This document shows positions 8,415 through 16,342 of a stretch of DNA of 64,000 bases, piece by piece. The notes under the pieces are model-generated. The model was not told the origin of the DNA. It was given only the letters and a program-made list of their open reading frames with translations, and searched no databases. Source of the DNA: Pontibacter ruber (lineage in GTDB: Bacteria > Bacteroidota > Bacteroidia > Cytophagales > Hymenobacteraceae); assembly GCF_023630205.1 (NCBI RefSeq), contig NZ_JALPRR010000001.1, forward strand, positions 62,001 to 126,000, written 5' to 3'. Made by a program: the position numbers and the translations under genes. Every line of letters starts with the position of its first letter. Position 1 is the first letter of the stretch.

Positions 8415-8822
8415 ATGGAGTCAACGACAGAGGTGCACGTAGAAAGTGTACGCATTCAGAAGCAGATTGAGAACCACTTAGGCTTAAGCGGTACCAGTCT
8501 GCTTTTTGAATTCCGGCAGATCGACAACAAGCTGCGCCTGGACCTGATTACGGTGAACCCGCGCCACCAGCAGTCGTTCCTTTTCCATACCGAAACAGGC
8601 TACGATAAACTGGACGTGCTCCGTAAAATGCTGGAGTACGTACGCAGCTACAAAGAAAAAGAGAGTTCGTACACGGTGCAGTGGATGGCCCGCGGCGATA
8701 AGGAACTGAATACCTCTTATTTCCGCGCGCGTAATATGTACGAGGCCCTCGACAAGTTATACTTTGGCCGCGATATGAACACAATCACTGTTTTCAGTGT
8801 TGTAATGAATCCGGTCTCTTAA
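8415..8822 (+). CDS. Hypothetical protein between IscU and IscA
   Basis: A 135-residue soluble protein with no recognised motif, signal peptide or membrane helix. It starts 15 nt after iscU and ends 12 nt before iscA, in the same frame direction and with similar codon use, so it is very probably co-transcribed and part of iron-sulfur cluster biogenesis or its regulation. The sequence is charged and contains no cysteine, so it is unlikely to bind a cluster itself. The central segment (about 60-90) is aromatic and rich in basic residues. Function unknown. Confidence 0.85.
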   Translation: MESTTEVHVESVRIQKQIENHLGLSGTSLLFEFRQIDNKLRLDLITVNPRHQQSFLFHTETGYDKLDVLRKMLEYVRSYKEKESSYTVQWMARGDKELNTSYFRARNMYEALDKLYFGRDMNTITVFSVVMNPVS

Positions 8823-8834
8823 AGAAATAGTAAC

Positions 8835-9161
8835 ATGATTACAGTATCAGATAAAGCGAAAGAAAAAGTAATAAAGCTGAAGCAGGATGCGCAGCTGGAT
8901 GATACTTTTCGTCTGCGTGCCTCTGTTGCAGGTGGTGGCTGCTCCGGCCTCTCCTACAAACTCGACTTCGATGATGAAGTAAAGCCAATGGACCAGGAGT
9001 TTGAAGACAAAGGCGTAAAAGTGGTAGTAGACATGAAGAGCTTCCTGTACCTGGCCGGCACTGAGCTTGATTTCTCAGACGGCCTGAACGGCAAAGGCTT
9101 TTACTTCAACAACCCGAACGCCAGCCGTACCTGCGGCTGCGGCGACAGCTTCTCCGTTTAA
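8835..9161 (+). CDS. iscA: Iron-sulfur cluster assembly A-type carrier (IscA/HesB family)
   Basis: A 108-residue A-type carrier that receives and transfers iron-sulfur clusters. The three conserved cysteines are C36 in GGGCSGLSY and C100/C102 in the C-terminal [10 protein letters not shown]. Length and motifs are standard. It could equally be called ErpA or SufA from sequence alone; the position at the end of an isc operon supports IscA. A strong terminator follows. Confidence 0.95.
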   Translation: MITVSDKAKEKVIKLKQDAQLDDTFRLRASVAGGGCSGLSYKLDFDDEVKPMDQEFEDKGVKVVVDMKSFLYLAGTELDFSDGLNGKGFYFNNPNASRTCGCGDSFSV

Positions 9162-9186
9162 TAAAGATAGCAGCTTATATACAGAG

Positions 9187-9217
9187 CAAAGGGCCAGCTA
9201 ATGTAGCTGGCCCTTTT
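9187..9217 (+). terminator. Rho-independent terminator of the isc operon
   Basis: GGGCCAGCTA (9191-9200) and TAGCTGGCCC (9204-9213) form a perfect 10-bp stem with a 3-nt loop, A's before and TTTT after. It also lies 30 nt from the end of the convergent T9SS gene. Confidence 0.9.
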
Positions 9218-9242
9218 GCGTTTGGCTTGGCTAAAGTTGAAT

Positions 9243-10550
9243 TTATAGTTTTACAAACCGGCTTGTGGCGACCGTCTCTTTCCCGGTTTGCAGGATCAGC
9301 ACATACATGCCACTATGAAGCTGGCGTACATCTACCTGGTTTATACTTTGAGTTTCGGAAAGTACGCGCTCCAGTACAAGTTTCCCCTGCTCATCGACTA
9401 CCATCAGTTTAGAACTGCGCTGTTGATGGTTTAGCTCTACCTGCAGGAAATCTGCTGTAAGTGTCGGGTATACTTTTACTGTCTCTGAAGTATAACTCAT
9501 TTCTACAGCCACTGCATTGGAATAAGCAAAAGTGCCATCGGTATCGACTTGCTTCAGACGATAATAGGAAGTGCTACCAAAAGGTTTGTTGTCAGTGAAA
9601 GTATAGGTCGAAAGAACCTTGCTGTTACCTTTGCCGGCTACTCGTCCTATTTCTTCAAATAGTTTACCATCCCTGCTGCGCTCCACGGCAAAGTGATCGT
9701 TGTTGTCTTCTGAGGCCGTGCGCCAGTGCAACTCCACTGCTTTTTGTAGCTTCGTTGCGCTAAATTGCACCAACTCTACAGGCAGTATTCCCGGACCGGA
9801 CGGGTTTACACTCCAGGCAAGACTAACATCATCAATGGCTAAGCCATGATCAGCTTCCGTTTCATCGTAATCTACCCACCGCAGCATGATGTAGTGCCCA
9901 TTCGGAATAACAATGGGCAGCGAAGCAGTTAAAAAACGTTTGTTTTCCGGCAGGTTACCATCTAATGCTCCTCCGGATACTTTATACTTAGGGCTTCTGA
10001 ACTCAAGTGCCGGCACTACAGTCCAGTTGGTGTTGGCAGGTGACAGGTTAAAGGAAGAAGGGTCATCACTGATAGCATAAGAAAATACTAGCTTGTGCTC
10101 AGGTGCAGTGCTATTAGAGACACGCCATTGCTCTCCAAAGAAACTGATATCAAGAGATGTTATGGAAGTACCAGCGTTATTTTGCAACAGCAGTCCATAA
10201 GCGAATTGCGCAGAAACTTTCAATCCTGAAGGTATAGAACTAATAGAGCCAAGAGCTCTGTCTGATGTGCCGGTACTACCGTAACTGTAAAGCCCCGATG
10301 TATTTGAACCTCCACTATTAGCTGTGATCGTGGAACTAGCTACTGTCCGTTTAACAGTCCAGCCCGGAAAATAGTACTGTCCGTCATCCCAAGTGCCTGT
10401 GCCTGAAGCGGGCAAGCCGTTAAAGTTCTGACTATACGTGGTGATAAATCTGCCCATACTTACCTGGGCTGTTGTGGACTCCGGGGAGGCTAAGAAAAAC
10501 AAGGCTACTGCACCGCATGCCTTCAGTACGCGGGTAAAAATTCTCTTCAT
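9243..10550 (-). CDS. Secreted protein with T9SS type A sorting domain
   Basis: A 435-residue exported protein. The signal peptide covers about residues 1-28 (cleavage after TTAQ or nearby). Residues about 30-250 form a beta-rich domain resembling those found in secreted Bacteroidota glycan-binding or nuclease-associated proteins, with AIDDVSLAW near its end. Residues about 255-345 form a fibronectin-like module (LPVELVQFSA... YYRLKQVDTDGTF). The C-terminal 75 residues, starting VKVYPTLTADFLQVEL and ending GKETVATSRFVKL, are a T9SS type A sorting domain that directs export and cell-surface anchoring. No enzymatic motif was recognised. PorX, at 37.9-39.4 kb, may regulate the export machinery. 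Confidence 0.88.
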   Translation of the reverse strand: MKRIFTRVLKACGAVALFFLASPESTTAQVSMGRFITTYSQNFNGLPASGTGTWDDGQYYFPGWTVKRTVASSTITANSGGSNTSGLYSYGSTGTSDRALGSISSIPSGLKVSAQFAYGLLLQNNAGTSITSLDISFFGEQWRVSNSTAPEHKLVFSYAISDDPSSFNLSPANTNWTVVPALEFRSPKYKVSGGALDGNLPENKRFLTASLPIVIPNGHYIMLRWVDYDETEADHGLAIDDVSLAWSVNPSGPGILPVELVQFSATKLQKAVELHWRTASEDNNDHFAVERSRDGKLFEEIGRVAGKGNSKVLSTYTFTDNKPFGSTSYYRLKQVDTDGTFAYSNAVAVEMSYTSETVKVYPTLTADFLQVELNHQQRSSKLMVVDEQGKLVLERVLSETQSINQVDVRQLHSGMYVLILQTGKETVATSRFVKL

Positions 10551-10911
10551 ACGTTGACTTAAAGTTTACCTTTGACGATTGTACTTTTCTTCTACTAATC
10601 AGAAGAAATTTAAATGCTAACCACTTAGTTCTTTATTAAGTTCAAAACACTACCTACTTATAGCAATATTTTTATTAATGTTTAAACACAAACAATAGTA
10701 CACCGCCTGTTGTACTATATTTCAGATTCTGAACGCTTAAGTAATAAACTAGAGAGGCTCGCATAAGTACTAACATATAAGCTTGGTGTAAGTCATTAAA
10801 GAGCTCATCAGCACGAAAAAATTCTTTTGGAAACTAATGAACATACACGCATGTTATTGTTTATATTTGCATGTACATACATTAGTTGTTTAGAAAAGCA
10901 TAATTAACCAT
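10551..10911. other. AT-rich divergent spacer (361 nt)
   Basis: This spacer separates the minus-strand T9SS gene from the plus-strand nitroreductase. It is AT-rich and shows no convincing coding frame. It holds a -7 box for the nitroreductase (10862-10869). AACAT (10840-10844) and ATGTT (10851-10855) form a short inverted repeat just upstream of that box and could be an operator. No promoter box was recognised for the minus-strand gene. Confidence 0.6.
10862..10869 (+). promoter_or_regulatory. Candidate -7 box of the nitroreductase gene
   Basis: TATATTTG fits the Bacteroidota TAnnTTTG consensus, 43 nt before the ATG. No -33 TTTG is seen at normal spacing. Confidence 0.5.
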
Positions 10912-11544
10912 ATGAGTCTTTTAAATCATTTGAACTGGCGCTACGCTACCAAGCGCATGACGGGCGAGAAGGTACCACAGGAGAAAGTAGATTATATTTT
11001 AGAGGCTACCCGCCTTTCCGCTTCCTCTATGGGCCTGCAGCCTTATACCATACTTGTGGTGGAAGATACAGAAGTGCGCAAGCAGATCCAGAAAGTGGCT
11101 TACAACCAGCCTCAGATTGTGGAGGCATCGCACCTGCTGATATTTGCGGCATGGGATAACGTAACCGAGGAGCAGGTAGACGAATACATGCGTAACATTG
11201 CCACTGTACGCAACATACCGGTTGAGTCGCTTGCAGACTTCAAAAACAGCTTGATGGGTTCTGTTGTGAGCCGTACGCAGGAGCAAAAGTATGAGTGGGC
11301 AGCCCGCCAGACTTACATTGCTTTAGGCACAGCACTAGCCGCTGCCGCTGAGCAAGGCGTGGACGCCACGCCAATGGAAGGCTTCGACCCGGCTGCGCTG
11401 GATGAGTTGCTGAACCTGAAAGAAAAAGGATTGCGCAGCGTTACCCTGCTTCCGCTTGGCTTCCGCCATGTAGAGGCTGACTTCTTAGCTAATGCTAAAA
11501 AAGTACGCCGCAACAAAGAGCAGCTTTTTGTGAAAGTTGATTAA
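10912..11544 (+). CDS. Nitroreductase-family NAD(P)H-dependent oxidoreductase
   Basis: A 210-residue FMN-dependent oxidoreductase of the NfsB-like type. The N-terminus has WRYATKRMTGEKVP followed by ATRLSASSMGLQPYTILVVED, the usual FMN-phosphate binding and dimer motifs. The C-terminal part contains GVDATPMEGFDP and VTLLPLGFR, typical of the family's FMN/NAD(P)H pocket. Such enzymes reduce quinones, nitroaromatics or flavins; the physiological substrate cannot be told. It is a single gene with its own promoter and terminator. Confidence 0.93.
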   Translation: MSLLNHLNWRYATKRMTGEKVPQEKVDYILEATRLSASSMGLQPYTILVVEDTEVRKQIQKVAYNQPQIVEASHLLIFAAWDNVTEEQVDEYMRNIATVRNIPVESLADFKNSLMGSVVSRTQEQKYEWAARQTYIALGTALAAAAEQGVDATPMEGFDPAALDELLNLKEKGLRSVTLLPLGFRHVEADFLANAKKVRRNKEQLFVKVD

Positions 11545-11571
11545 CTACCTGTTTTAGTTCGTTTTTCAGAG

Positions 11572-11600
11572 AAAAAGCCACCGTTTTTGGTGGCTTTTTT
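11572..11600 (+). terminator. Rho-independent terminator of the nitroreductase gene
   Basis: AAAAAGCCACC (11572-11582) pairs perfectly with GGTGGCTTTTT (11589-11599) around GTTTTT and is followed by a T-rich tract. It lies 28 nt after the stop codon. Confidence 0.9.
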
Positions 11601-11643
11601 ATTTTGCTTTTGGGAATAAATATTTACGTTGGAAAGTATAAAC

Positions 11644-12957
11644 TTACTGCAGCATAGACGCAGTATAAGGATTTGACAACAGCTCTTCAAACGCTTTCCA
11701 GCGTTTCTGCGGATTGTTGTCTGTGCCGCCTTTTGCTTCGATATACTTCCGTACCAGCTCCTGCCCCAGGTTATAGTTGATCACATAGCTTCTGTAGCGA
11801 TCCATGAAGCGCGTGCGCTGCAGGGCCTTGTCTTTCTCATAGAAGTTATACTTTACCAGATACTCCGCCGCCTCATCGCGGCTGATTTTGCCATCTAAGT
11901 ACAATCGTGCTGCTTCGTTTCCTGCAAAATTCAGTTTCCCGATCAGGGCAAGTATGGCGTAGTAGCGATCAGCCTCTGCAGGGTTCAGGCCAGCTAATGG
12001 GAATAGTATCCGCTTCTCAAACGCAAGTCGTTCATTTGCCGGAAAGGCTACCTCTATGCCGTAGTTGGCGCTCCCCTCGGCAATCAGCGACTGCGGGCTG
12101 AAGAGCGGGTAAATGGAGAATTCCTTCCAGCCTTTTTCATTTACCAGGTGCTGCTCCAGCAACGCATTGAACACATGGTGGCCTGGATATCCTTCGTGGC
12201 AGGCCAGGTCAATGGCGCGCTCAATGTTGATCGGGAAGTCGGTGTTGATCTGAATTAAACTATAGCCGTTGCCTTTAAAGTAATTGTAGCCCGACCACGG
12301 CTTGTCTGTTACATACTCTATCCTGAAGTTCTCGTTTGCAGGCAGTTTGTAGTGTGCTTTGGTTCTTTTGCGGGCTTCGGCAATGGCCGCCTGAAATACC
12401 GTGTCTAACTTCTCCTTTGGTATAACAAACCTGTTTTTGTAAGTACTCCAGCGCTCGGCTATACTTCCTTTGCCCGGCAATTCTTTGTCAATGGCATTCA
12501 GCAACGAGTCGAAGTAAGTTAGCTCGTAATGCGGTGGTTTGGCGTCATAGAGCAGTTGAGCTTCTTCATCAAAAGGCAGCTTTTTGCCCTGCATCATTTC
12601 TACCTTGGTAATGGCAGCTGTTACCTGCTTCTGGAACATGGCCAGCCGCCGCTTCTCATCTTCGGGCAAGCTCTCCGTGTTCTGCGCCTGCAACTGTTCT
12701 CTTATCGTCCTGAACTCTTTCAGGAACTCATCTGCCGGAAGTGAATCTGTAGCAGGAGCTGCGGTTGGCTTCCATTCCTCAGGACCGTAGTAAGCGTCTA
12801 CAATGTCGCTGTCGTACTGGCCCAGTCTGAGCAGCGTTTTCACGTAACGTTCCGCCAGTTGATCCATGGTGGCTACCTCGGCTTTTTGAGTATCGTTTTT
12901 GGTAGAAGTGCAGGCCCAGCAGGCAACCACTAGCAGTAAGATGAGGATTTTCTTCAT
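11644..12957 (-). CDS. DUF885-family lipoprotein (putative metallopeptidase-like)
   Basis: A 437-residue protein with a lipoprotein signal (LLVVAC or CWAC, lipid Cys at about 14-17) and a mature DUF885 domain. The family signature HEGYPGHH (about residues 262-269) is present, with a downstream LIAEGSANYGIE motif that supplies the glutamate. Together these resemble a zinc-peptidase active site (HExxxHH-like). DUF885 proteins are usually annotated as uncharacterised or peptidase-like and are widespread in Bacteroidota. The protein is expected in the periplasm or at the outer membrane. No operon partner: the PhzF gene lies upstream across a long inverted repeat. Confidence 0.88.
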   Translation of the reverse strand: MKKILILLLVVACWACTSTKNDTQKAEVATMDQLAERYVKTLLRLGQYDSDIVDAYYGPEEWKPTAAPATDSLPADEFLKEFRTIREQLQAQNTESLPEDEKRRLAMFQKQVTAAITKVEMMQGKKLPFDEEAQLLYDAKPPHYELTYFDSLLNAIDKELPGKGSIAERWSTYKNRFVIPKEKLDTVFQAAIAEARKRTKAHYKLPANENFRIEYVTDKPWSGYNYFKGNGYSLIQINTDFPINIERAIDLACHEGYPGHHVFNALLEQHLVNEKGWKEFSIYPLFSPQSLIAEGSANYGIEVAFPANERLAFEKRILFPLAGLNPAEADRYYAILALIGKLNFAGNEAARLYLDGKISRDEAAEYLVKYNFYEKDKALQRTRFMDRYRSYVINYNLGQELVRKYIEAKGGTDNNPQKRWKAFEELLSNPYTASMLQ

Positions 12958-12995
12958 ACAGGTAAGTATAGTTCAGATGTATTTGCCAGTAATAC

Positions 12996-13100
12996 AAAGA
13001 CCTCACAGTGTTTACAAAACCTGTGAGTGTCTGTGCCAGCGGCCTTTGTTTCGTAGCAACTTAGACACTCACAGGTCTGGAAGACGCTGTGAGGTCTTTT
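12996..13100. repeat. Long intergenic inverted repeat (37-38 nt arms)
   Basis: The left arm at 12996-13032 begins AAAGACCTCACAG and ends CCTGTGAGTGTCT. The right arm at 13063-13100 begins AGACACTCACAGG and ends CTGTGAGGTCTTTT. The arms are nearly fully complementary, with a few mismatches in the middle, around a 30-nt loop. Each arm carries two opposed copies of the word CTCACAG. It lies between two minus-strand genes (PhzF upstream, DUF885 downstream) and could terminate PhzF transcription. The word pattern resembles a dispersed Bacteroidota intergenic repeat. Confidence 0.88.
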
Positions 13101-13108
13101 CTGCCATT

Positions 13109-13897
13109 TTATACTTCTATCTCCCCGGTTAAGTATGTTACGGCTTTGCCAGTGATATTCACCCGTTCGCCCAGGTACTCGCAGGTCAGGTTGCCTTGTC
13201 GCGCTGATAGCTGCTTTGCTGTAAGCTTCTTCTTGCCCAGCCGTTCGCTCCAGTAGGGTGTCAGCGTGGTGTGTGCCGAGCCGGTAACCGGGTCTTCCGT
13301 TATGCCTACCTGCGGGCAGAAAAACCGCGACACGAAATCGACCTCTTTGCCAGGCGCAGACACAATGATACCTCTGGCAGGTACCGAGTTCACCAGGTTA
13401 ATATCCGGGTTGAAGCCCGCCACCTCTTCCTCAGACTGGAAAACAAGCAGGTAATCGGTTTTGCCTTTGTAGGTTTCCTGCGGCGCTTTGCCAAAGGCGG
13501 TGATCAGCGCTTCCGGCGTTGCGGCCGTTTCAAGTACATCCGTCGGGAAGTCAAGCGTCAGCTCCTCTCCGGCGTGCGCTACTTGCAGCAAGCCGCTGCG
13601 GCGGGAGTGTAGCTTCAGCGGGTTTGTGGGATGGTTGTAGTAGCGGAACAGCACATAAGCGGCAGCCAGCGTAGCATGTCCGCACAGGTCTACCTCTACG
13701 GTTGGCGTAAACCACCGGATCTCGTAATCTTCACCGGTTTTCACCACAAAAGCAGTTTCGGCCAGATTGTTTTCGTTGCCGATCTTCTGCATCAGCTCAT
13801 CGCTCAGCCATTCGTCGAGCACACAAACAGCGGCAGGGTTACCACCAAATACTTTATCGGTGAAGGCATCTACCTGGTATAGTTTGATTCTTTTCAA
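13109..13897 (-). CDS. PhzF-family isomerase/epimerase
   Basis: A 262-residue protein of the PhzF/diaminopimelate-epimerase fold. It begins IKLYQVDAFTDKVFGGNPAAVC, has the catalytic glutamate region NNLAETAFV (about 40-48) and the motif EVDLCGHATLAAAYVLF near 68-84, and ends with EDPVTGSAHTTLTPYW. All are standard PhzF motifs. Despite the family name most members are not in phenazine pathways, and none of the other phenazine genes is here. The frame starts with TTG at 13897; no upstream ATG is in frame and the N-terminus fits the family, so TTG is accepted. Confidence 0.92.
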   Translation of the reverse strand: MKRIKLYQVDAFTDKVFGGNPAAVCVLDEWLSDELMQKIGNENNLAETAFVVKTGEDYEIRWFTPTVEVDLCGHATLAAAYVLFRYYNHPTNPLKLHSRRSGLLQVAHAGEELTLDFPTDVLETAATPEALITAFGKAPQETYKGKTDYLLVFQSEEEVAGFNPDINLVNSVPARGIIVSAPGKEVDFVSRFFCPQVGITEDPVTGSAHTTLTPYWSERLGKKKLTAKQLSARQGNLTCEYLGERVNITGKAVTYLTGEIEV

Positions 13898-13980
13898 GGT
13901 TCGTAGCGTTTTTGGTTATTTATTTCAGAGTGGGCATACTTTATACTTTTGCCTGCCCTGGCGCAGCTGTGAAAGTAACA

Positions 13981-14016
13981 AAAAAGGTGAATTGTTGGCG
14001 GAACAATTCACCTTTT
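13981..14016. repeat. 15-bp perfect hairpin between divergent genes
   Basis: AAAAGGTGAATTGTT (13982-13996) and AACAATTCACCTTTT (14002-14016) form a perfect stem around GGCGG. It looks like a terminator but lies upstream of both the PhzF and cupin genes, where a terminator has no obvious purpose. A second small hairpin follows at once (GGATTG 14020-14025 with CAATCC 14037-14042). An operator, an attenuator for the cupin gene or a relic repeat are all possible. Confidence 0.75.
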
Positions 14017-14095
14017 CAGGATTGCTTTTTTAACACAATCCGGCTAGCGGTGCCGTAGTACCTGTAATAAATAAACTATCACCAAGCAGTAAACC

Positions 14096-14617
14096 ATGAA
14101 AGACCCCGACGTAACCCCGCTCCTCCTCCAGCCAAAGGGCAACATTCCAAACAACCCAACCCTGCCCCTGCTCCTCTACCGGCAGGTATTCCCTGATGAA
14201 CTTGACCTGGAGGCACAGTTTAAGGAAGCCTTCCGCAAAAACAACTGGGGCGGCAGCTGGACCAACGGCGTGTTCGGCTACCACCACTACCACAGCAATG
14301 CGCACGAGGTATTGGGCGTACTTGCAGGCGCAGCTACAATCCAGTTCGGTGGATCTGGTGGTGAAGAGATCGAGGTAAAAGCAGGTGATATGGTGGTGCT
14401 GCCGGCAGGTACCGGCCATTGCCGCCAAAGAGCCTCTCCGGATTTTAAAGTTGTTGGCGCTTACCCGAAGGGGCAGGAACGCTACGACATCTGCACCGAA
14501 GCGGATGACATGACAGAGAAAATGGAAAACATCAGGCAGGTGTCTTTACCGGAAGCAGATCCGGTTAATGGTGAAAACGGACTGTTGGTACAGCACTGGA
14601 AAACAAATCAGGTATAA
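14096..14617 (+). CDS. Cupin-domain protein
   Basis: A 173-residue single-domain cupin. The metal-binding motif 1 is FGYHHYHSNAHEVLGVLAGAA (key residues H62, H64, E69 by approximate count), and motif 2 is GDMVVLPAGTGHCRQ with its histidine. The fold and length suit a small non-haem metal enzyme or sugar-binding protein. The HHYH-x4-E spacing departs from the classic G(x)5HxH form but still keeps the ligands. Substrate unknown. Its own promoter was not recognised; a double hairpin lies just upstream. Confidence 0.85.
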   Translation: MKDPDVTPLLLQPKGNIPNNPTLPLLLYRQVFPDELDLEAQFKEAFRKNNWGGSWTNGVFGYHHYHSNAHEVLGVLAGAATIQFGGSGGEEIEVKAGDMVVLPAGTGHCRQRASPDFKVVGAYPKGQERYDICTEADDMTEKMENIRQVSLPEADPVNGENGLLVQHWKTNQV

Positions 14618-14691
14618 GAAAACCATACCGGTAAGCTGCTGTTGTTACTGTATTAAGATATTGCCTGTAAGGAAGTATAAAGCCAGAAAGC

Positions 14692-14699
14692 TATATTTG
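14692..14699 (+). promoter_or_regulatory. Candidate -7 box of the sugar dehydrogenase gene
   Basis: TATATTTG, matching TAnnTTTG, 51 nt before the ATG at 14750. No -33 element at usual spacing. Confidence 0.5.
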
Positions 14700-14749
14700 T
14701 ACTGCTCCCCTCGTTGGAGCACCTGGAAAACAACATCAATGTAAAAACT

Positions 14750-16249
14750 ATGACCAAAACCACTAACCTGCTTTCTATGCTTGCCTTCGGGTTGCTGAGC
14801 CTGCAGGGCTGCACCAGTTCTACTTCCAGTTCGTCTGCAAATGCCAGTTCTGCTAACAACAGCACAGATACTGCTACTGCTACTGCCACAGCATCAATCG
14901 GGCAGACTGCTGCCCTGGACGACAAGCATAAAAATGCCCGTACGGCTTATGCCAATTATTGCTCCGGCTGCCACGGCGAGAAACTGGAAGCCTTTACCGA
15001 CCGCCAGTGGAAACACGGCAATACAGACGAGGCACTTTTCCAGGCCATCAAGGTGGGATATCCGAACGAGGGCATGCCTGCCTTCGACGAGGCCTTTACC
15101 GATGAGGAAATAAAAGGACTGGTGAGCTACATACAGGAAGGCATCCAGAATGTGCAGGCTTATACGTTTAACAAAGAAGAAGCCATGCCGGCTGTTCATA
15201 CTTCGGAGAAAATGAGCTTTAAACTGGACACTGTCGTAACCGGCCTGGAATCTCCCTGGGGCATGGCGTTCCTGCCAAACGGCGACATGCTCATCACAGA
15301 CCGCAACGGATCTTTTTACCGCCACACCAAAGGCAAAGCGCTGCAGAAAATAGAGGGTGCCCCACAGGTGCTGGTTCAGGGCCAGGGCGGTTTGCTGGAC
15401 GTAGCATTGCATCCTGACTTTGCCAAAAACAACCTGGTGTACCTCTCCTACTCTGCACAGAAAGAGGAAGGTGGCAACATCCTTTCTACCACAGCCGTGA
15501 TGCGCGCCAAACTGGAAGGCAACAAGCTTACTAACCAGAAGGTTATTTTTGAAGCGCAACCCTGGTCCAGAACCCGCCATCACTACGGTTCCCGGTTGGT
15601 GTTTGGCAAGGATAACTATTTGTACCTATCAGTAGGCGACCGCGGCAACCATCATGAGAATGCGCAAAACCTGGAGCGCTTTCCGGGCAAAGTACACCGC
15701 ATCAAAGACGACGGAAGTATACCTTCGGATAATCCTTATGTGAACCAGCAAGGCGCCGTAGGTTCCATTTATACCTATGGCAACCGCAACATACAAGGCA
15801 TGACCATGCACCCGAAGACCGGCCAAATCTGGTCGAATGAGCACGGCCCGAAAGGTGGCGACGAAATCAACATCATCGAAAAAGGCAAGAACTATGGCTG
15901 GCCGGTTATCTCTTACGGCATCAACTACAACGGCACCGTGCTAACGGAGCTGACAAAGAAAGAAGGAATGGAACAGCCGCTGCATTATTGGGTGCCTTCG
16001 ATTGGCCCTTCTGGCATGGCTTTCGTTTACGGCGACCGCTACAAAGCCTGGGAAGGCGACCTGCTGGTGGGCTCGCTGCGTTTCCAGTTTCTGAGCCGCC
16101 TGAAAATGGATGGCAATAAAGTGGTAAGCGAAGAAAAACTGCTCAAAAACATCGGCCGCGTACGTGACGTGCGCATGGCACCTGATGGGCACATTTACAT
16201 CTCTGTGGAAACACCGGGCATAATTTACCGCCTCGTGCCGACCAAGTAA
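14750..16249 (+). CDS. Cytochrome c / PQQ-type soluble sugar (aldose) dehydrogenase lipoprotein
   Basis: A 499-residue exported electron-transfer enzyme. The start at ATG 14750 places a lipoprotein signal ending LLSLQGC; an upstream TTG would add 12 residues in front of it and is rejected. After a Ser/Thr/Ala-rich linker comes a cytochrome c domain with the haem-binding motif CSGCH (about 73-77) and a methionine in the stretch NEGMPAFDEAF as likely axial ligand. From about 150 to the end is a six-bladed beta-propeller of the glucose/sorbosone dehydrogenase type, with GLESPWGMAFLPNGDMLITDR, VGDRGNHHENAQN and YGNRNIQGM motifs. Such fusions oxidise sugars or similar alcohols at the periplasmic side and pass electrons to the haem. 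The exact substrate is unknown. Confidence 0.93.
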   Translation: MTKTTNLLSMLAFGLLSLQGCTSSTSSSSANASSANNSTDTATATATASIGQTAALDDKHKNARTAYANYCSGCHGEKLEAFTDRQWKHGNTDEALFQAIKVGYPNEGMPAFDEAFTDEEIKGLVSYIQEGIQNVQAYTFNKEEAMPAVHTSEKMSFKLDTVVTGLESPWGMAFLPNGDMLITDRNGSFYRHTKGKALQKIEGAPQVLVQGQGGLLDVALHPDFAKNNLVYLSYSAQKEEGGNILSTTAVMRAKLEGNKLTNQKVIFEAQPWSRTRHHYGSRLVFGKDNYLYLSVGDRGNHHENAQNLERFPGKVHRIKDDGSIPSDNPYVNQQGAVGSIYTYGNRNIQGMTMHPKTGQIWSNEHGPKGGDEINIIEKGKNYGWPVISYGINYNGTVLTELTKKEGMEQPLHYWVPSIGPSGMAFVYGDRYKAWEGDLLVGSLRFQFLSRLKMDGNKVVSEEKLLKNIGRVRDVRMAPDGHIYISVETPGIIYRLVPTK

Positions 16250-16261
16250 GACATATACTTT

Positions 16262-16303
16262 AAACAGAAAAAGCCGCAGGTATACCTGCGGCTTTTTCTG
16301 TTT
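16262..16303. terminator. Terminator forming a 42-bp perfect palindrome
   Basis: The 21 bases AAACAG...CAGGTA are followed at once by their exact reverse complement TACCTG...CTGTTT, with no spacer. The GC-rich core GCCGCAGG/CCTGCGGC is flanked by AAAAA and TTTTT, so the hairpin can terminate transcription from both sides: the sugar dehydrogenase (+) and the YdcF gene (-). Confidence 0.92.
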
Positions 16304-16342
16304 GATTCTTCAGTGGTTATTCTTTGATTAGCAATCGTTACC

